Of a stretch of 64,000 bases of DNA, positions 40,406 to 50,396 are shown one piece after another (the stretch's first letter is position 1; the number at the start of each line of letters is the position of its first letter). The notes below the pieces were generated by a model that was not told the origin of the DNA, did not search any database, and saw nothing but the letters and a program-made list of their open reading frames with translations. This DNA is from Setophaga petechia (Eukaryota > Chordata > Aves > Passeriformes > Parulidae), in NCBI GenBank assembly GCA_024362935.1, contig JANCRA010000001.1:62648930-62712929 (forward strand), in the 5' to 3' direction. A program made the position numbers and the translations under genes.

Positions 40406-40567
40406 GCTGTGCAAACAGGCCGTGGATGAAGGCAGGACAGCTCTTTGTTTGGGCATGACAATCCAAACTGTTGTATATGCTCTGACAGTAGGAATTTGCA
40501 TTGTTGTGCTTGCTGGAATATCGCTCGCCCATTGGATTGCATGCAAAATACTGTTTTTCCAAAATAC
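40406..40567 (-). CDS. Possible internal coding exon, cysteine-containing, unknown protein
   Basis: On the minus strand, GCATTTCTCAG precedes 162 bases (a multiple of three) that end at CAGC before GTGAGA, a fair donor. With 2 bases completing an incoming codon and 1 left at the end, the exon would be phase 1 on both sides, as in many extracellular modules. That frame encodes about 53 residues with cysteines near 9, 27, 36 and 43 (core words YFACNPMGERYSSKHNN and YNSLDCHAQTKSCPAF). Its codons favour C or G at position three in the second half (TTC ATC CAC GGC CTG), and it holds CpGs at about 40522-40527. If not spliced, the frame stops at TAA 40392-40390, with AATAAA about 30 bases on. Against it: the other two minus frames are also open and I recognise no family. 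Confidence 0.22.
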
Positions 40568-43500
40568 CTGAGAAATGCAATCATTTATTCTTACTGTGCC
40601 CCAGAAGTCATAATTACATTCCAGTCTTAGAGAAGAATATGCTCTATATCCTTCTGACTCTCCCAAACATAATCTGTTCAGTATCAGGCTTTTAATTCTG
40701 CTTTGGGAGATAGCCATTTGGCTGATACAGCCCTGAGAATGTCTGGATAAATGTCTGGATAATTTCAGCTGGAAATTGCACTGAAAGCCATTTCCAGCCC
40801 AGTCAGAGATATTTCAGCCTGTGCCCAGATACTCTGGATGCTCAGAACACAACCAGAGCAAATGGGCTCCAGTGTCTGACAGAACATTCAGTCATGGGGC
40901 AGCGGTCACGTGGATGATCTTTTTGTGGAAACCTGTTTAATGCTACATCAGAGCCATGCCATCACTGAGCTGACCCTTTCACAGCCTCCTCAGGGTCTGC
41001 CAGAGAGCAGCTTCAGGAATTTATTAGTTAAGGAAAAACTGAGGGATTTAAAATAAAGCATGCCTATCACTTCTGCCATTCTCACATCCTCCACAAAAGG
41101 CAACAATACAATTTGAGTATTTACCTTATATGGGATACCTCCTGGAGGATGAATGCCACAGGGATATTGACTGTTTTCTGTGCTTTTTTCCTTTTCCTTT
41201 TAATTTTGGGAATAAGCCTTATGCACACACGGTATTTTGGATCTCATTGATTAGCAGCTGGCAAACAATTAGCTACGTGACAGGGAATGGCTAATCAATC
41301 AGCACCAGTGGAGGGAATGCATCTCATCTAACAGCTCCAAAATGTCATTGCTCCTGACATTTACATATCACCTTCTAAAACTCATGCACAACCACAGTCT
41401 TGGGAGGCCTTTCTCAGTGGGCTTTTTCCTTCAGTTCTGGGGTTTAGTGGGACAATTTGCTATTTGGGGTTTTTTACCATGCTGTGGTGGTCATTTAGGA
41501 AGCTCACCTGCAAAAGGTGGAGGGTCTGCCCCCTTCTCCATTGGTCTGATCTGGGGGCTGGGCTTGCATTCCCACCAGAGAGAATGTTTGCCATTGCCCA
41601 GATCCACTCCTGTCCCAGCCTTGTGTCTGTGGATCTCCCTGCTCTGCCTAGGAGCAGGAGGAGCACTTGGTAGGCCCCTGGATTAAGGATTGCTTTGCTT
41701 TCTCATTTTCACACAGCCCCAGCACAGTCCTGTGAGAACTCCTCGACCCCCATCCCTCCTCTCAGAAGGGATGATCAATTGATCATCTGATCATCAATTG
41801 ATCAGAAGATCTCAGTCAATGATCAATTGACTGGTTTTGGTTACTATCATTAATTCTCAGTGCATGTAGAGGTATTCTGCTGCCTTTCTCCCCTTCCTAT
41901 CAATGGAAATGGGCACATGATTTACCTTAATGTGAAGTTTTCATTTATTCTTAGCTGGAAACAGTTTGAAGGAAACAAAGGAGAAAGTGAGAGAAGAGTG
42001 TTAATTAATGAGACAGTGGGAAGAGGGACACAAAGGAGAAAAGGGCCTGCAAGAAATGTTACATAATTTACACATGGTTAATGATTCCTTTGGGAGTCAG
42101 TTAGGAGCCCATGAATAACGTGGCTTTATCCATTTACATATCTCCTGTATGGACCATTTCCATAATTTGTCACTACAGTTTTCCCTTCTCTCCCAACACA
42201 TTTTGCAGCTGCTGCTGAACATTGTGCCTGGTTTCCATGTTGCATTAGGCAATGTGAATATTCCCTCAGCTTTACCTAGTGCTGATGTCTAAGTTGTTAA
42301 CTGCTGGTATTTATAGCTGAATTCATGAATCTCTGTAGGATTTCTTTTTCAATGGCATCTCTTGGTCCAGAACTGAAAAGAGGGAGGATGTGGAAGTGTA
42401 AAGCTCATCACAGAATGAAACTATTCATAACTATTAAAACCTTAGGAGTGCCACAGCTTGCTTCTCTTATCTGCACAACACAAAGTTCACTTCAGTGGCT
42501 TTCCTCAGAAAGAACATAAAAGCCAGTATTAAGGGAAAGGGAGCACAGTTTGCTTTGAGATGATGAGATGGGACAAAATTACAGAGAATGTAAGACAACA
42601 GAAATGTTCAAAAGCAAGTTTTAAAAAGCCAGTATATTGAAAGTGAGTTCCAGCTCAGTAGAGGGTATATATGTCCAAAAAAAAAAAAAAAGGAACAATA
42701 AAAGAGGATGAAAAAATGTATCCCTGCACACTTCCTTCCCTTTGCCATCTAAAGGAGGATGGTGAAGAGAGCAGAGAGAGGAGGAAGGAAACCTAAAGTG
42801 GAAACTTCACATGTTTTCATTTCCATACTTAAACAGCCTTTTAAGTTGTTATTTTGGGGGGTTTTTTTCTTCTTTGTAATACTAGTGACTACTGTGTTTG
42901 CTTTACCTTGGAATACTCATTTGAACTAAAATCTTTATACAGATCTTTGAAAGGGAAAATGTACAGACACCTTTATTACATTCAGGGCAGAGTTTTCATT
43001 TTTTAAATGCATTTTGACTTGAAAATCTCCACTTTGGATATGCTCAGTGCTGTGCTTGTGTTAAAAAGAAAAAATTCCCTTAATTATACACAATAGTGTC
43101 AGTGAATGGAGCTTAAGCTCCAGCAGAGCCATTCCTGTGTCACCAATGCTCTGACCAAGAGGAGTTCAGACAACTTTGGGGGAAATGTGTACACTATTAT
43201 GTTTCATTATTTGGGCTGTGGTATGAGAGCTTGTAATTATCACCCCACTCTCTCAAAGATTTCTATGAATGCTTAACTCTATGCTGTGAGTAATCCCATT
43301 AGCACCACATTGTTCTGCTGCATGGAGGAAACCTTCCCAGAATGGCTGACTCGGTGTGAGTGCAGAAATGGAAATGTCATTTCAAAGGGAATTATGCCAG
43401 CACTGGAAGAATCCCAGGGAAAAATTCCCTTAGAACTTGAACCACTAGAATGATATTTCATTCCCATTGATTAGGTGGACTCCAGCTTATCCCAGAAATG

Positions 43501-43623
43501 TTATAAATAATGTGTTGATTGAAGTGCTAAGGTTTTACACTTGACCTTTGTAGGCAGGTGGTCATCTGCTAAAACTTCCTGTTTGAGGACTAGGTCCTGA
43601 ACATGGGTTGTTCCTTCACAATT
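40568..43623. other. Unique DNA, no gene recognised
   Basis: It holds a 12-base perfect tandem duplication (ATGTCTGGATAA twice, 40739-40762), the palindrome cluster listed separately and a 15-base A run at 42677-42691. A plus-strand frame of 114 codons at 41342-41686 overlaps open frames on the other strand and is not called. Confidence 0.55.
41770..41831. repeat. Cluster of palindromes built on TGATCA and CAATTG
   Basis: Bases 41770-41787 form a perfect 18-base palindrome (GATGATCAATTGATCATC). A second palindromic core, ATCAATTGAT, lies at 41793-41802. A third unit at 41815-41831 has GTCAAT and ATTGAC arms around GATCA. In 62 bases there are five TGATCA hexamers and three CAATTG hexamers. 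It may be a locally duplicated protein-binding site, since ATCAAT resembles ONECUT and PBX-type homeodomain sites, or simply a decayed satellite-like repeat. Confidence 0.85.
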
Positions 43624-43813
43624 ATAGAATCAGAGAATGGCTTTGGTTGGAAGGGACCTTTAAAAGTTAATTTATTCCAAACCCCCTGCCATGGGCAGGG
43701 ACACCTTCTAGTAGAGCAGGTTTCTCCAGGCCTCATGAGCCCAGTCTTGGACACTTCCAGGGATGGGGCTTCCACAACTTCTCTGGGCACCCTCTTTCAG
43801 TGTCTCACCACTG
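43624..43813 (-). mobile_element. CR1 LINE 3' fragment, minus strand
   Basis: On + it reads as reverse complement: ATAGAATCAGAGAATGGC, TTGGTTGGAAGGGACCTTTA, CCCCCTGCCATGGGCAGGG, ACACCTTCTAGTAGAGCAGG, CACTTCCAGGGATGGGGC, CTTCTCTGGGCACCC, CAGTGTCTCACCACTG. It lies about 0.4 kb from the ERVL-like LTR and on the same strand. Confidence 0.92.
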
Positions 43814-44227
43814 ACTAATGTACCTGTTCCAGGGGTACTACAGGGGGAAAAGTTACAGAAGTCTTACATCTTTCAGTCTTTTCTCCTTTCAGGCTTTTTT
43901 TTTTTTTTTTTTCTATTATACACCTCCCAGTCTTTTTTTCTCCCTCCGCTTCAGCAGTTCGGTCATACAAAACTGTAGGAAATACCAAACTCTTCATATC
44001 AAATGAAAGCTAGAAATATCAGCACATCTAGTCTGTATGTGCTTTAGGGAGAGAATGAGGTGGGGAAAGAGGTGCTGAGTTAAGGAAGATGGGAACAGTT
44101 TTTGCACTTCTTTTTTCTGCTTATTTTTATGGTCCATTGCTAAAGAATTTCTGCCTCTGACAATATAAAGTTGTGATCTGGACCTCCACAGTGAGCAGGC
44201 AAGTTCATTAATTCCATTTTTACTCTG
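43814..44227. other. Spacer between CR1 and LTR, with a long T run
   Basis: An uninterrupted 18-base T run spans 43895-43912, the longest homopolymer T tract seen in the window. Otherwise unremarkable unique DNA. Confidence 0.7.
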
Positions 44228-44591
44228 TGTGGTATTTTCAGGGTCCCCCATGGCAGGAAAGAAATGAGGAATCTGACTCCATGTTCTTAGAAGACTAATT
44301 TATTATTACATTATATTATAGAATGCTCTACTAAAACTATACTAAAGAATAGAGAAAGGATACTAATGAAAAACTCATGACTCTCTCCAGAGTCCCAACA
44401 CAGCTGGACTGTGATTGGTCATTAAGTAACAATTCCCATGTTGGATAACCATCTCCAACCACATTCCAAAGCAGCAAAACACAGGAGAAGCAAATGAGAT
44501 AATATTGTTTTTCTTTTCCTCTGAGGCTTCTCAGCTTCCCAGGAGAAGAAATCCTGGTGAAGGGATTTTTCCAGAAAACATGATGGTGACA
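44228..44591 (-). mobile_element. ERVL-like solo LTR, minus strand
   Basis: Read on the minus strand it starts TGTCACCATCATGTTTTCTG, then runs through GAAAAATCCCTTCACC, TCTCCTGGGAAGCTGAGAAG, a CACAG.CCAGCTGTG-like block, ACTCTCTCCAGAG-type inverted words, an AATAAA, AACATGGAGTCAGATTCC and a CCACA end. From memory this order matches a common passerine ERVL LTR family; I cannot name the exact entry. It is about 364 bases with TG...CA ends and no internal retroviral sequence on either side, so it is a solo LTR. A target-site duplication is not convincing (CTCTG at 44223 against CTGTG at 44593, one mismatch and one base offset). Confidence 0.8.
44299..44304 (-). terminator. Polyadenylation signal in ERVL-like LTR
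   Basis: AATAAA on the minus strand at the place expected for the R region, about 70 bases before the LTR end. If still used it could end minus-strand transcripts. Confidence 0.55.
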
Positions 44592-46941
44592 GCTGTGGTC
44601 AGAGGAAAGCTCCATTCTGGTTCCTCCAGCCCTGAGTGCTGCTGGATTTGCAGCTGCTCCCTCAGTTTCTGGGCAACCTCAGTGTCTTTTGTCTGGAATC
44701 TGTGACAGAAAGAGATGCAGAGACCGGGCAGTCTGTTGCCTTAACCACATCCTCGAGGATCCAGGCATCCACAGCAGTTTGTTAAAAGCAGTGAGGGCAT
44801 CCTGATCTCTCCCCTGCCATTGTCTCCCTCCTGCTCAGCAGTGACAGACACTGAGGCAGATGATCTTTTTGTGAGGTAATTTCTGTTCTGAGCCTCTCAC
44901 TGCTTGCACTGAGCCCTTCCATGTTATTAAAATGCAATTGAACAGGAGCAAGTCTCCTGTTGTTGGCAATTTGTCATCTCCCCATCCAAGTGGGCATCCC
45001 AGCCTTTTGTGCCCATTAACATCTCCCTGCTCAGCTCTGCAGCAGCATTCACTGCTCAGGGCATAACAGAACCATTTTTTCCCCTTTCTCATCATTCTCA
45101 TCCCTCTCCCCTATCATTATGACTGGCATTTTCTTTTCTTTACAATGCTTGACAGAAAAAAATATTATCCCTACCTCTGCCCTTTTAATTTTCCAAGCTC
45201 TCCTTTTCCTCTGCCTTCCTTCACCAGGACAGGTACTTAAACTCTGGATTCTTCACTATTTTTTTGCCTCTGTGCATCCTGAATTATCAGAAGCTGATTT
45301 ACTACATATTTACTGCAGTCTGACTGGGGAGTTTTTCTTCAATTCACTTGGCTCCTTTTCTTTACAGTAGATTTACTGTGACCCTCCCAATGTGTGTGAA
45401 TTCAAACATCTAATTGCTTTCTGATGCTAATCCATAGCCTTGAATTAACTGCTGAGGATTGTGGTGTGTCTGGTTTCACTGTAACATTTCACATTACATT
45501 GTGAAAAAGCAAGACAGTTTTGAAATAATTAATGCCCTTAGCAATGACACTACCTGGGATTTTAAGCTTCAGGAATGGTTCTCCATGTTGACTTCACTTA
45601 CTGCATCCCTTTGCTTCCCCATCTCAGCCTTTTTTGTCACAAAGAACAAAATAATCCAGGGAGACGCAGAAGTATTGTAAATAAAAATTGCCTGGATGGA
45701 TATTTCCCACTTCAGATCTGAACAATGGCTTGTTAAAAGTGGAAATGATATCTCTCTTTATCAATCTAAATCAAATGGGGAAAAAAAAACAGTGGCAAGA
45801 AAGCAATTCTTGTAACCTGGGAAGGAAACCTAGAGCTGTGAATTGACAGCCTGAATTACAGTAAAATATAAGGATGCAATGAAGATTTTCATAAAGCCAC
45901 AGTTCAGAAAAATTAGGGAAGCAACAAAGAAAGGAATTTGAACAAATTGCTGAGGGCAGGGTTGGCCTCAGCCTGAGAGTTTCTGTCTCTGTGTCTTGGT
46001 AATGCCTGCAGCTCAGCAATTTTACTAACTCTCTGTGACATTTCAGCTGTCCTCCTTCTGAGAAACTCACTTGCATTGGGTTCATGGATAGGGATATGAA
46101 TGCAGCTGCAGGAAAACACACCACAAGGCTAAATCTTTAGACTTCTAAACGAATTGATACTGAAAACGACCAAATTAAAAGGACTGAGACTGTTCTCTGG
46201 CTTCTGGCAAATTGATGTTTTTACTGTTTCAAGCTAAGTGACAAGTCAGTCAAATATCAACCAAGAAAAAGCAAAATGAACCAGAGAAAGTAAGGCCTCT
46301 CCTTAGGCAGATTAATCACTGACAATAGTGAAAAGAAACTGCCTGTTTACATTGCTGATCTATTTGGGAGGTGAAGCCAAGGACATTTTAGCCCCTAACT
46401 TCCCAATCCTTACAAAAATAAATAATTCTATAGCTTGTAACTGCACACTCTGCAGTCTCCCTGACTCCAGTGGGACTGTGGACACATGCAAGCCCGTGGA
46501 TCAGATTTAAATGCATTAGAGCCTTCTTTCCAAGGGGTCAGTAATGTCCCAGCTAGCAAAGGAGCCTGTGCCCTCCTGCACAGCACACATTTTTTCCAAG
46601 CTGTTTCCATTATCACTTGCTAAATTTATCACACTGCTTCCCTAACACTGCATGTCTTTCCTGCCTGGGAATTTCAGATATAACAGAGTGCATGCTCTGG
46701 TCACATTTTCAGAGAGCCTCCCACCCCCTACAGCCACAATCTGCCTGCCAGTGAGGGTTCCAGGGGGCAGCTTTTGGGGAATACTCACCTGCAGAATGGA
46801 GAGTGTGGTTGCCTCGAGGCAGATGGATGAAGGGACCCACACAGATTGGATACAGATGCCAGAGGTAGATGTAGATATTAGATGTAGAACAGACATTAGA
46901 TCTAGGATAGATAAAGCTGTACACTGGATAAAAGGAATGGG
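44592..46941. other. Unique DNA, no gene recognised
   Basis: Frames reach 117 codons on the minus strand (45771-46124) with no recognised features. A decayed GATA-type patch at 46858-46916 abuts the next CR1. Confidence 0.55.
46858..46916. repeat. Decayed TAGATG/GATA low-complexity patch
   Basis: Words GTAGAT, TTAGAT, ATAGAT recur irregularly over about 59 bases, interrupted by unique bases. It ends about 25 bases before the CR1 fragment. Confidence 0.75.
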
Positions 46942-47131
46942 TGTTTTACTGTGAGGGTGGTGAGGCACAGGTTGCCCAGAGAGGCTGAGGATGCCCCATC
47001 ACTGGAAGTGTCCAGGGCCAGGCTGGGCTTGGGGCACCCTGGTCTCTAGTTGAAGCTGCTCATTGTTTGGGGGGTGGACTAGGAGAACTTTAAAGGTCTC
47101 TTCCAACCCCAAGTATTCTGTGATTCAATGA
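46942..47131 (+). mobile_element. CR1 LINE 3' fragment
   Basis: TGTTTTACTGTGAGGGTGGT, GAGGCACAGGTTGCCCAGAG, AGGCTGAGGATGCCCCATCA, CAGGGCCAGGCTGGGCTTGG, then a decayed CTAGTGGAAGGTG block, GGTGGACTAGGAGAACTTTA and TTCCAACCCCAAGTATTCTG with a GATTCAATG end. Point changes and small deletions (for example GAGGCACTGGAACAGG shortened) show moderate age. Confidence 0.9.
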
Positions 47132-47837
47132 TCCACAACAATTAATCACTTTGTATCCTTCCTGCTGCATGGCTCAGATCATCGGCATCTCTTTCTACTC
47201 ATTCTGTTTTAGCTGGGAACGAGGAAGGAGGATGTTTAACAGGAAAAGGACACTTTCAGGAGTAAATTATACCCTCTTGAGTTGCCACAAGCTTTGAAAA
47301 GTACAGCAAAGAGCTGCAGATGAGGCCAGGGCTGCATTCAAAACCCAGGCATGAGGACAAATTTATTTGGAAACAGTAAATGACAGGAAGCCACTTGAGA
47401 GCATTGAGATATGAGCACATACAGCTCAGCTCAAGCAATGCTGTGTCTTTACAAAAATGTTTGATTTTCACATCTGTGTACAAAGCATCCTTGGAGTTTG
47501 GTTCAGGTGAGATTTGAACCCAAGAGAGGAAAATGGGAGAGTCTTTCCTGACCCTGAGTAGTCATTAGCATGCCTCAGTCCCAGAGCAGCGGGAGGAACC
47601 ATTGCAAAGGTGCAATTAGAGGAGCCTTTATCTCCTGTGTACAAGTTAATGTACACATCTTGGGCCAACAAGGTTGAGATGCAGCAGCTGCTAATTAATA
47701 TATTAATTACATTTGAAGGATGGAGGTCATTGTGTATTTACAGGGCCTCTTACTATTTCCATTTTTTAATGAGGAAAAGAATCCAAAATGTCCATATGAA
47801 AATGTCCAGAATTTCATTAACTTCCAAACTGAAGGCA

Positions 47838-47869
47838 GTAGCTGTATTTCTTTGTAGCTGTATTTCTTT
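47838..47869. repeat. Perfect 16-base tandem duplication
   Basis: GTAGCTGTATTTCTTT occurs twice, back to back, without a mismatch. Likely a recent slippage or repair duplication. Confidence 0.9.
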
Positions 47870-49737
47870 CTATCTGATGCATATTCCTCTTTCCATCCCC
47901 TTCTGTCTTTACCCAATAAAAGAAAATTAAAACCCCACACTTATCAAGACTATAGATATTCAACATTAATCTTTCCATATGTGTGGCTCACAATATCCTA
48001 AGAGGGAAAATAGCTCATCCTAAATATTTTTTCATTTTAGAAGTGGCTTCAATGCCTACCCCAATGCAGACAGAAGGCACTGGGGAAGCTGTTTTAGGCC
48101 AGCTGCAATTATTCTTCTCATTTCACAACAGAAACAGCTAGAGCCTATCCAGCTCTCTTGTTTGCATCCTGCTTCCTTCCTTTGTTGTCATTTAGGATAA
48201 AAGCAAACTGAGAATGACATTGGCAGCCAGAGATCAGAGATGTGATGTTGTGAAAGCCTCAGCCACCAGACATGTATGTGCATTACCCAGAACTGTGATG
48301 TGGAGAGAGGCAGAGGTTGGGGTGAAGTTATTAAAGCTGTCTCAGCACCTCCTGTGCTGGCTGGGAAATGCCACACCAGAAATTAACCTTTGTGTCGTGA
48401 CTGGGGACAAAAAAAGATAAAGAGTGTACTACATTAAATGCTTCTTAGGCTGTCTATGACTGGTAAAGCTCCTCTTGCTGCAAAAAAATTATACTTATTG
48501 ACTGCAAATAATGAGTGATGCTCTGTGGGCAGAGAATTAAAGGCAATTTGGATTCTTAACATTCTCTTTCAGAGGAAAGGAGAATATAAAAATGAAAGTG
48601 GTAAATCTTCCCTGCATGCATCTTTTCTCTCTGCTATCTTATAATTAATGTTATTTTCATCTGGTCTAAGCTTCTTTTATGTTCTATCATCTGTACAGCA
48701 CCAATATCTCTCTACATTGTCAGCTACCATGCAGGGTAAGAGAAAGAAAGGCAAGAAAAAATGGTGAATGCATTAATAAATATTTAGTACTGATTTAGTT
48801 CAACCTGGAGCTGAGATTGTTTGGAAGTGGCAGCATCAGAAGTACATCCAGCTCACTCATATATGCCATTCTTTCCTTCACAATGTTATCTTATTGTGGG
48901 GTTTTTTCCCCCTGGAAAATTCCACATACACTCACATTTAATCACACAATACAAATCCAAAAATTCAATCACCTCTGTGACTTTTACAGAAGCTTTATGT
49001 ATGCTGAAAAGGGAGAATAAGTGGCAAACCAGCATGAATTACAGATGGATACTTCCATCAGGGCTTTCTGGTGATATTATAAACAAAATGATCCTCAAGC
49101 CACCAGAACCCTGAGCCAAAATTATAGCCCTGTGCTTCAAATAAAGCCTCGTGAAAAATTAATGTGGGAATGTAAAATTAACAATGTTCATTCTGAAAAC
49201 TCTGACTCAAAGGAGCATATCCTTAAACCGTGCCTGCCTGCCCCTCCTTTCCTCAGTGCTCAGAAGGTTTTTGGTCAAAGGAATGTGCCCTGGTTTTCCT
49301 CTTGTAAAATAAAGCTGGCTGAGTGCTCCCTGATTTGGAGACACTTTTGTAAATCCTTTGAGCAGTCTCAAATTTGGTCGGGTGTCTGTCCCTCTAATCC
49401 ATGCTCTCCACATTATTTTAGGCCACTCTGAGTTCAAGACTGCAATCATGGGGCACCAACTGCCCTTGTGGCTGTAACACAAGTGGAAAAAGGAGGTTGC
49501 ACATACCCATCAGATGATATGTAGCAAAATGCATCCATTGGCAAAGGAGGTTTTCAGATCTTTGCAGCTTTCCTTGGACACAGTCAAGCAAAGAGGCAGG
49601 AGACTGGAGCAAGAGTTATAGCATTGAGAGAGGTGGCTGGGGATGGGCCAGGGTTTCCACCAAGATATTTCTGAGCTTCTGCTGCAGCCTGACCTTGCCT
49701 GAGCCTGCTGCCTTATCCACAGCAGCAGTGCAGTGTC

Positions 49738-49743
49738 CCTGAG
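49738..49743 (+). repeat. Left target-site duplication of solo LTR
   Basis: CCTGAG directly before the LTR, repeated as CCTGAG at 50391-50396. Six bases is the usual length for class II (beta/ERVK) retroviral integrations. Confidence 0.9.
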
Positions 49744-49958
49744 TGTCGGGACCCAGGACATCCCTCTGGCTGTCCTGAGCAGCCAAGACCCTTGCTGGGG
49801 GGCTCAGAGACCCTGGCACAGAGCCCAAAATGCCTCTGTGGGTTTGATTATGGCCCGTGGAGCAAATTACCAACCTTATATGAACACCAGCAAGCCACAA
49901 GAGTTTAGGTAGAATATTAGTGAAATTATCACAGGGTGAATTATGTATTTTAGGATTA

Positions 49959-49996
49959 CTGTACAGGGGGGTTATATCCCTGTACAGGGGGGTTAT
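49959..49996 (+). repeat. 21-base-period duplication inside the LTR
   Basis: CTGTACAGGGGGGTTAT occurs at 49959-49975 and 49980-49996. A duplicated U3 word of this kind may double a transcription-factor site, or may be a copy-specific slippage. Confidence 0.88.
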
Positions 49997-50170
49997 GGAG
50001 ACAAGATGGAGGAATCGGGGCGTGCCTCGTGCTTCTTCCTTCTTCTTCTTGTCTTCCATCTTCCGTGGTGATGCTGGCACTTAGGGATTGGTTTATGGTG
50101 AAGGTACACTTGTCAATAAGGGTAAAAGGTATTGGGAATAAAAAGTAAATATGATATACGTAGTTTTTGT

Positions 50171-50177
50171 TATAAAA
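50171..50177 (+). promoter_or_regulatory. TATA box of the solo LTR
   Basis: TATAAAA, followed by a CpG-bearing stretch (CACGACCGCCCCG), at the position expected for the end of U3. Transcription would start about 25-30 bases further right. Confidence 0.65.
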
Positions 50178-50271
50178 GGACACGACCGCCCCGTGGGTGG
50201 GCAGAGTGCCTGTGGCTGCCCTGCTGAGCAGATCTCTGCTGGGCAGAAAGAAAATTTTTTAGATAAGAATT

Positions 50272-50277
50272 AATAAA
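50272..50277 (+). terminator. Polyadenylation signal of the solo LTR
   Basis: AATAAA about 95 bases after the TATA box, with a TG/T-rich region further on, consistent with the R region of a class II LTR. Confidence 0.6.
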
Positions 50278-50390
50278 TAACCTTGAGACCGAGAGATGAA
50301 GAGCTCTGACTCCTTCTTTAAGCGCCGGGCTGGGAAAAGAGACTTTGGAACTTTTCTCGGGGTCACTCTGACAAACTGATGATCCCGACA

Positions 50391-50396
50391 CCTGAG
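50391..50396 (+). repeat. Right target-site duplication of solo LTR
   Basis: CCTGAG immediately after the LTR end, identical to the left copy at 49738-49743. The empty site would read GTGTCCCTGAGAGGCC. Confidence 0.9.

Larger units (their letters stand above)
47132..49743. other. Unique DNA up to the solo LTR
   Basis: It holds a perfect 2 x 16 tandem duplication (47838-47869) and, at about 47500-47525, a TGAGATTTGAACCCAAG word that resembles the T arm of a tRNA on the minus strand but without a matching fold. No gene recognised. Confidence 0.5.
49744..50390 (+). mobile_element. Complete ERVK-like solo LTR
   Basis: The 647-base element starts TGTCGGGA and ends TCCCGACA, a perfect 8-base terminal inverted repeat with canonical TG...CA. 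It is flanked by perfect 6-base target-site duplications. The beginning (GGGACCCAGGACATCC) fits, from memory, passerine class II endogenous retrovirus LTRs. Inside lie a CT-rich run near 50029-50062, a TATA box followed by a CpG-rich patch (GACCGCCCCG), and an AATAAA about 100 bases later, a complete U3-R-U5 order in the plus direction. No gag, pol or env sequence is present, so the provirus was lost by LTR-LTR recombination. A 54-kb-scale neighbourhood free of ERVK internal sequence agrees. Confidence 0.93.

Noticed and set aside
45990..46060. Possible MIR-type SINE
   Set aside because: Only a TTACTAACTCTCTGTGAC word resembles MIR; nothing else matches over a useful length.
47500..47570. Possible tRNA or tRNA-derived SINE on the minus strand
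   Set aside because: A GGGTTCAAATCTC word resembles a T arm, but the stem does not pair fully and no acceptor or anticodon stem could be drawn.
49616..50080. 154-codon minus frame
   Set aside because: Mostly antisense to the solo LTR; not a retroviral gene frame.
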